Positions 57,100 to 64,000 of a stretch of DNA of 64,000 bases are shown piece by piece. This DNA is from Dioscorea cayenensis subsp. rotundata (lineage: Eukaryota; Streptophyta; Magnoliopsida; Dioscoreales; Dioscoreaceae): contig NC_052475.1 in assembly GCF_009730915.1 (NCBI RefSeq), positions 682,001-746,000 on the forward strand, in the 5' to 3' direction. Made by a program: the position numbers and the translations under genes. The notes beneath the pieces are model-generated. The model was given only the letters and a program-made list of their open reading frames with translations, made no database searches and had not been told where the DNA came from. The first letter of the stretch is position 1; every line of letters starts with the position of its first letter.

Positions 57100-60000
57100 T
57101 TGTTAAATTCTCTAGTATTGTATATGCAACTAATAATACATCTTCAATATAAATATAAATTTTTATGAATATATTATAATTATATAAAAATAATAATATA
57201 AAAATAAAGAGAAAGAGCATATACCGAACACTCTGAGTTATACCTCACCTCTAGTTCTATCATCTTCTTCTTAATCTATTTTCTATTTTTCATTTACAAC
57301 GAATGAGAGGGTTATTTATAGACATTCAAGAGTTGAACGGACAATTATGATTAATTACATCCAACAGTTCAAAACATATTAATATGTGGAATAGTAATAA
57401 TATTGGTTGATGCTAAAGTGCGTGTGCGACTATTAAGTATGATACTTGTTATAGTAAAATATGCCTTTTGTTACAATAATATCGTTTACTATAATACTGG
57501 TATTTACTACAGTGTCATTTGCTATTTATTTCTATATTATTCATAGCATCTAGTGTTTTACTTTATAAAAGACATATAACATGCTTATATTTGATAGACG
57601 CTAAATTTTATTATATCTTATTAATTTTAGAACAATAATATTTAATGTGCACTTCTTGATTATATGTTCATTTTTGCTTCATAATCTCTTTATTTCCATT
57701 GCAAAATTTCATACATTCTTTTATCCATCCATCTAAGTTAACTTTTTAATACATTATTACCCCACCATTTTGAAGTACAAATCATTTTGAGAAGTTTTTT
57801 TTTTCAAAATTATTGATTTTTAATAATACTAAAATAATATTTATTTATTTATAATTTTATTTTTTAAAATTTTTAGTACAAATGAAAAGAGTTATATCCA
57901 TAACAACAATATATATATATATATATATTACTATCCATTTTACTGTATATGTGTCTTTCACTATATATATAATTGTTACATTCATCAAAATATTTATATA
58001 TAATATAATCTATTAGTTAAGTTAGCATTTTTACTATCCACATGCGACTCAAGTCTCAGTAGCTATATTATATGATTTGTGACGATTCACTGTAAATAAA
58101 TATAAAACACAAAAAAAAAAGTTAAATTATATATAAAATTCTCCAAAGTTCCTCCAACTATATCTTAGGGAATCCGAAAACTTAAGAGCCCAAGATATCA
58201 CAAAAGATTTAGTAATATAGATTAATTTTAATTTTTTAAAATAATTAATTGAGAAATAATAATTAACATACTTAAAATAAGAAATATCTTTAATAAGACA
58301 TTTTTTTAGAAAGCAATTAATGTTATGTTCACTTCTTAATTGTGCATTCAATTTGATTTATAAATTTTGTTTTAATTTAAAATTTTTCAATAAATATTAT
58401 GAATTAATAGTAAATATATTTTCTCATTTATATATTTATTTAGTTAACTTAACCATGGTTCACAAACGCAGACTCCACCTTTGGTTACCCAACATTCATG
58501 AACATCCATTATACAATCAATGTCATCATGTCCTATTGAATGTCACTTGAAATCTGTTGAGAATGCACTGACACATTTTTTTTATATGTATTTTTTAAAA
58601 AAAATTGGAACTTTCCTTTTATGGATGGTTACATGTATATGGACAGGGGTGGTCAAGATATTTCAAGGGTATTTATTTATTTAAATTTATTTTAAATTTA
58701 TTATAAAACCATTGTATTTATTGCTAATAATATCTCATTTTTAATTATCTTTAAAAAATTGTCTATAAATCGCCAAAAGGGGCGTAGTGAATTTTCATTT
58801 TTTTTTTCCTGAAAGTCTAGTTCTTGTGAAACATCTGTTATAAGAGGAGATTGACGAAGACAACAACACGACTTGAAGTTTAACCCTGCTATCATGGGGT
58901 CTTTTATTTTCATTTAGGTGTTTTTCTTCTTATCATCTTTTATCGATTATTTTTATGATATACATGGTTTTTTTTTTTATCTTTGTAATTTTTATTTATT
59001 CTGTTTGCGATCATGGTCTGCGATCGATCTACTAATAACTACATGATGAAGGAGGAAAAATCTCATCTTTTTGAAGAATCACACAATAGAAAATGTATCT
59101 TTTGTAAGAAATTGATAAAGACGATAAATTAAGTTGAAGCATCTATATCATTATAGAAGCAACTCCTATTTTTGCCTGTCAGTTGTTTTTCCTTTTATAC
59201 TCGATTTTGATTTTTTATGTATATATTTACTGTCTTTTTAGTTTTTATCAATTTTATGTTATCAAACATATTATAAAGTTAACTATATTTTTTAAAAATT
59301 AATGTTAGTGGTATTCAAATATACAAATGAGAATAATATCAATAGATACACTCGTAGATGAAGAGGATATTACTATATGTGTAAGTGAAAGGGGCGGAGT
59401 AAAACTTCAATGTCGTAAAATATTTTAAGTGAGGGGAAAGTGACGAAGGTAAAAATATGACTAGTTTTCAACATTGCCTTTGCATCGCTTTCTATTTTCT
59501 CTGCACAATTTTTGTGTTTTACCTTTTCCACTCCATTATTTTTAAATTTATGTGATTTACATTTGGTGATTTATTTTTTTTAGATTTAAATTGCTAAAAG
59601 AATTAATATAGATAAATCAATGATTTCTCCAACTTGCAGGGAACAAACGTGAAGCAAACTCTCATTCAATTCAAAGAGTAAAAAAGTGAACACAGGTTGA
59701 AGTATTGGCACATCTATTGTTTTTTCTTATATTGTTTATAAAAAAAATTATTATTAATTTAGTCGTGATAAAGTTTTTAAATAAAGTATCTCAAAAGAAA
59801 TGTATATCTATACACATATTTTTTGTTTCTCTTTTCTTTAATTACTGTGTTTTTAATAGGTTCAAAAGAAGCATAGGGAGAAGAATGGAAGAGAAGATCG
59901 ACAATAATATGCCCTGGGATGATATAAACGACTTAGATTACAATATATTTGATGTAAGTTCATATTATCCTTTTTTGTGTTCTTCCATAACAATTATTTT

Positions 60001-60755
60001 CTTAGTGTTCCATGGCTTCATTTTTTTCCGATAAATATATTTCTTATCATGCATTTATTCAATTCAATTCAAAGGTTTTCATGGTTTATATATTTATTTG
60101 GTTTTTCAATAGATAAATTACCGATTTTATTAGATAATTTAAAACAAATACAAAAAGAATAACTGATGCACACAATAGAAGTACAGATAGCAACAGAATT
60201 ATAAAGGAAAGACATAGATTATATGGACAGTCTAAAATTACTAAAAATGATTATCTAATCTAAAAAAAAAGAAATAAATGTGCCAAAACCAGAAAATGAT
60301 TATTATCCATTTTATATCAACGATGCGGATGATTCACCCAACTTATATCTTAAATCCTCAACCATAATTTAAAAGAGAGTTAAATTATCAACTTTTTTGT
60401 ATAAGAGTTACCAACACTTATATGGTCGCCATAGGCACCAACAGATAGATTAATCACATGGTCATCCTTTAGGCTATAAACAGAAGAAAGAGTTACATAT
60501 AATGAGAGTTATCGTAACAAAAAATCATTCTAATAATTTCATATATTTTAATTAAATAGAGTTAGCTTAAATATGGAAATGTTTTTGTCGTAAGTGTTAA
60601 CACATATCATGCCGTGTCATAAAGACGAGGGAAGTTCAGTTTAAACTTAAACACGGTCTTCGAGACATGTTATTGCCTCGAGATTAGGAATAAAAAAAAC
60701 ATATCTCGAAGCATATGGATGGTCAAAACGAAGCGCTGGTATAAGACGTGCTTTC
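57100..60755. other. AT-rich intergenic DNA with one exon-like island
   Basis: About 3.6 kb with no recognised gene. An exon-like island lies at about 59860-59953: a 3'-splice-like TTTTAATAG, an open stretch RFKRSIGRRMEEKIDNNMPW continuing DDINDLDYNIFD, then a good donor GTAAGTT. I do not recognise the peptide. It could be a decayed gene or chance. The rest is T- and A-rich with (TA)n near 57909-57928. Confidence 0.4.
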
Positions 60756-62623
60756 GCTCCTCTCATTAGCGCACATTCTTCTCTCTAGCTCTCCAATGCC
60801 GCTCGTTCGTCGTCGGAGGTCTCCTCCCCGACGACGGCGGCGTTGGCGGCGGCTCGAGGAGTTCAAAATTTCGTCTAATTCTGTCCTTTACCCGCTCCGA
60901 TCGGAAAATGCATGCTTTCGTGCTTCTCCTTGTATTTGGGGTTTGTTTCCGGAGCCCCAATTCTCTTGATTTCTCTTCCACTGGGGTTGCTTCCACTGTT
61001 CCAATTCATCCTCTAGGTTAATCCGATTCAACTTGTAAGGATTCTCGTTGGAGTTCTCATAACAAGGATGTGGTTTTCTGGTTATCGTTTTGTCCTGATT
61101 CCGTTTGTTCTGGTTCATTGTCTTGGCTCTTTGTTGCTTCAATGGTTGTTTCTCGTGCTTGGAGTTTGGGGTGCTGATTTAAAATTATGGCTGTTTGGGT
61201 GGTGATTTTCATTGTTCTTGAGGTTGTTTGTGTTTATCCAGTGATAAATTTGTGCATTTTGTGGCTGTTCAGTGGCTACATCGATTCTTGTTTGCTTCAG
61301 TGGATCTTGGAATTTCCTTTTGTTGCCTCAACTGTCCTGTTCCCTTTTTCTATTCAAGCTAGGATCTTCTGCTGCATTTCTTCGTCTAGAGTGTGCCAAG
61401 ATGCCATTTTTTTCCTAGTGGAAGTCTATCATCAGCTTTTGCTTGGTTTCTTGTGGAATTAGTGTTTTGTTTTTGCTGAAATTCTCAGTGTCTAGTGAAA
61501 TGGTGTGAAGCTTGAGAGTTTAGAATGGGGACGGGTTTGAGTAGACACAATGGTTCAACATTTTCCTCTCGTATCCAACTGGGCAGCGGTTCATACCCAG
61601 GTGTTCTTTTGGGTCAGTTGGGGAGCTTCGAGAGGGGACAATCAAATGCTGGCATCTGGGCCTAGCACATTGAGAAATTCAGCGTGTTTTTATGGTAGCC
61701 TGCCTCTGTCATGGGATTCAGTACTAGATTCATTTTACTCTGAGTGAGCAGGAGTACGCTTGCTCTGGCAAGTTTTAGAAAGATATTTGTTTTACTATGG
61801 AAGACCATTCAATCAGGTTTGTTCAGTCCAAGCCTATCCCTCCAAGAACATTGGAGGGACTAAAGGGTTTTAAAGCAAGCTTGCTAGAGTGCTCCAACTG
61901 CGCAAGGTACTACTCATTGTTTTTTCTCCTCTTTGAATAAATTTGACGTAGTGAAGCAATTGTTTTTTAATCCGTTCCATTCAAGTAGCTACTTAATTAC
62001 CTATTGTGGGATAAATTGGAAAACTTTCAGACATCAACCATAGCTACTTATAGAGTGTCAGAAATCACTGCCAGTCATTTAGTCTAGGAAATTAGCTGAA
62101 GGTATAGCATATCTGTGATCTGGGATAGAGGCAAACTCTTGAATGATTCCATACTGAAATTGGTTAAGTGCCGGAAATAGCATCAGACAGAAATCTCATT
62201 GAGTGGAAAATGTAGTTTGTGTTTGTTGAAGATAGGAGATTGAACTCATCATGACCTGCCAAAATTTCTTGTTCAATGATCATGAAACACAGCTAAAGAA
62301 AGTGTTACAGATAAATGTATACACTCATTGGTGGCAGGAATATGGGTTTGTATTTTTAAGCAAGCTGTGATATTGCACACTTTGTCCCAGATACTCAATT
62401 GTGCATTTTTCAAAGCTTCATACGACAGTCAGTGTTCTGCATTTCCTACTTTACTTGAGAGAAGGATTTTGTACTCTTTACTTGGTACTATTTCAATTTA
62501 TAAATATCTTGCTGCCTGCATTCTTATAATGTTGCTTTTGAATCAATATCAACAGAAAAATTAGAATTTTTGTTCTCATGTTTGACCGTGAACACCATTG
62601 TGCTTCCTGCTTGTCTAATGTAG
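60756..62623 (+). other. 5' region of the right-edge gene, with a possible first coding exon
   Basis: A CGCC/CGG-rich segment at about 60780-60860 looks like a transcribed leader. A plausible first coding exon is 61797-61906, starting MEDHSIRFVQSKPIPPRTLE and ending LLECSNCAR before a GTACTACT donor. Its phase (2) does not fit the next exon at 62624 (phase 0), so at least one small exon in between, or another start, is needed. An Arg-rich frame at 60796-60969 is probably untranslated leader. Confidence 0.45.
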
Positions 62624-63979
62624 GTGGAAGGGGGTGGGACTGTTCCTTTGAGGGAAGTCCTATCATTAGACAATGAAAGACAAAGGCATGTAGAGATTGA
62701 CAAAACTTTTCATCAGACTTGCAGCAGTGCTCCAATTTCTTCTGCGGGCCAGATTCATGGCCTTCCAGCTGGAGGCGATGTGTGGGATAAAAATTTGGGA
62801 GGGAAAATTTCATTTGGCAAGGTGGTAATTAGTACTGCTGATGCTGATCAAGAGCTTAGAATGGCAATTCAACAATATCCTAGTTGTGAACCTCTTTCAC
62901 AATCATATGAAGGGATTGGTTCCAGGTTCTCCTCTAAATTGCTCCCAAGTTCTGTAAACTGCTTCCTATTTGGATGTCAAGATACATTTTTCTAGTCTTA
63001 GTTTAGTAATTACTTGTTACAAGCCACCGCCTTCATATGACGTATTTGATGGAACTGCTCACTTACTGTCCAATGAAATCCTTATCTGTTTTTAACATCA
63101 CATTTTTTATCCTATGAAGAACATACCTGGTCAGCTTGTTGTGTACATGCTAGGCAGGGCAGAAATCTTGTTTTTGGGCAAGCACTAGATTTGTGGATGT
63201 AATTCCTCAAATGATCTGATTTAATTAATATTACTGATTCGTTTACGATTTCCAAATCTTTACAGAGTCGGGCCACTGAATAGAATTGTTGGAAACGACA
63301 ATGTTGATGCTAATCCCCCATTGAGTAGTCACAGCACAGAGGTCATCTCTAGAAATGATACATATGGTCTCTCTCTTCCTAATGAGAGAATGGATGGCTC
63401 TACTGATCTGTTGGAGGACCAAATAATAACAAAGGGAAAACATAGGTAAGTTTACTTGCAGGACATATGTGCTAAAACATCAATAAGTTTTCTTGTGTAA
63501 TTAGATTTTATTAATTTCAATGGTTGGTTTATGATTTCTAAGACTTTGCGGGGCTGGATTGGATGAAATTGTTGGTAGCAACAAGATGATTGTTAATTCT
63601 CTGTTGGGTAGTGACCGCGCACAAATCACACCTAGAAATGATCTGGATGGTATCTCTTTATCAAATGAGAGTAGGGATCACATCAACAGGCTGCAGAAGA
63701 TGTTAGTAATCACTGGAAAAATTTAGTAAACTTGCTTTGTATGATTGGATAAATTTAATCAATATCATGAGTTGGCTTATGATTTTCAAATTTTTGCAGA
63801 GCTGCATCATCAAACATAATCATTGGAAGCGACTCAATGGATGTTAATTCCCTGCAAAGCAGTGGCAGCTTACAAGTTAAACCTCGATTTGATATGGGCG
63901 GTATCTCAATTGCAAAGGAGGGAATGGATTCTGCTTCTGGACTGCAGGAAGAGCTAATGAGAACAAAAGGAAAGCATAA
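62624..63979 (+). CDS. Unrecognised gene with tandemly repeated exons, partial
   Basis: I do not recognise this protein. Visible exons are 62624-62925, 63266-63445, 63543-63725 and 63800-63979, each with GT-AG borders, and the gene runs off the right edge. The first exon encodes VEGGGTVPLREVLSLDNERQ..GGKISFGKVVISTADADQEL and ends in phase 2. The next three are copies of one another (about 60 residues each, all phase 2 at both ends). They share a pattern like IVGSD-MDVNSL--S---Q--PRND--GISL-NE-MD---LQ-E---TKGKHR. The product is Ser/Asn/Asp-rich and predicted disordered, with no known catalytic motif. Splicing the middle copy to the last gives TA+A, a stop codon; splicing exon 63266 directly to 63800 stays in frame. 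Confidence 0.6.
63266..63979 (+). repeat. Tandem exon triplication (180, 183, 180 nt)
   Basis: Three exon-plus-intron units follow one another at 63266, 63543 and 63800. Similarity extends past the exons: the start of each intron reads GTAA-(TTTA/AC/TC)-CTTG, and the 3' intron ends share ATGATTT-CTAA/CAAA. The unit that was duplicated therefore included intron sequence. Unit length is about 260-280 bp. Further copies may lie beyond the window. Confidence 0.75.
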
Positions 63980-64000
63980 GTAAGTCTGCTTGTATGATAA

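Noticed and set aside
57220-57420. LTR-promoter-like segment (GAGGGTTATTTATAG)
   Set aside because: No terminal repeats, primer site or internal domains found; too little to call an element.
60796-60969. Arginine-rich 58-codon frame
   Set aside because: Translation of a CGG/CGC-rich leader; more likely 5' untranslated sequence or at best an upstream ORF.

Overview
The window is nuclear DNA of a flowering plant. The evidence is intron-rich genes with GT-AG junctions, plant-specific families (LITTLE ZIPPER, germin-like, trichome-birefringence-like, GT29 arabinogalactan transferase, plant PARP3, ABF/ABI5-type bZIP), AT-rich intergenic DNA full of microsatellites, and abundant L1-type LINEs. The TERMINAL FLOWER 1-like protein resembles the monocot RCN/CEN type most closely. 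I therefore lean towards a monocot but cannot name the species.

Layout. 1-1281: one end of a CACTA DNA transposon. 2465-3969: a 5'-truncated LINE with perfect target-site duplications and a tRNA-like SINE inside it. 4577-6057: purple acid phosphatase (+) with a one-base frameshift. 7292-8404: GT29 sialyltransferase-like gene of the GALT29A/MGP2 type (+). About 10.3-16.4 kb: decayed L1 LINE with a terminal RNase H domain (-). 17277-17459: LITTLE ZIPPER microprotein (+). 17648-21552: PARP3 (-, 18 coding exons). 21.8-28.0 kb: long stretch without recognisable genes. 27986-28821: TFL1/CEN-like floral repressor (-, 4 exons). 30307-36790: nearly full-length L1 LINE (-) with a large, almost continuous ORF2. 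36.8-40.3 kb: AT-rich intergenic DNA. 40338-44213: membrane-anchored alpha/beta hydrolase (+, 5 exons). 44650-46336: trichome-birefringence-like O-acetyltransferase (+, 5 exons). 46497-47138: germin-like protein (-). 50867-52427: group A bZIP (ABF/ABI5 class, +, 4 coding exons, polyglutamine, one-base frameshift) behind a GC-rich promoter with ABRE/G-box motifs. 53116-56849: chloroplast ACT-domain protein of the ACR12 type (-, 10 exons). 57-60.7 kb: AT-rich DNA. From about 60.76 kb to the right edge: an unrecognised gene whose last visible exons are three tandem copies of one 60-residue module.

The genes form no single pathway. Three themes stand out. (1) Hormone and stress signals: an ABA-type bZIP whose own promoter, and the PARP3 promoter, carry clusters of the ACGT motifs that such bZIPs bind. 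(2) Secretory or cell-wall proteins: purple acid phosphatase, GT29, TBL and germin-like. (3) Regulators that act by sequestering or competing with transcription factors: LITTLE ZIPPER and the TFL1-like protein.

The strongest candidates for something new are the tandem-exon gene at the right edge, whose middle copy makes a stop codon when spliced, and a graded series of LINE insertions from full length down to a few dozen bases. No retrovirus-like, LTR or capsid-bearing element could be supported.
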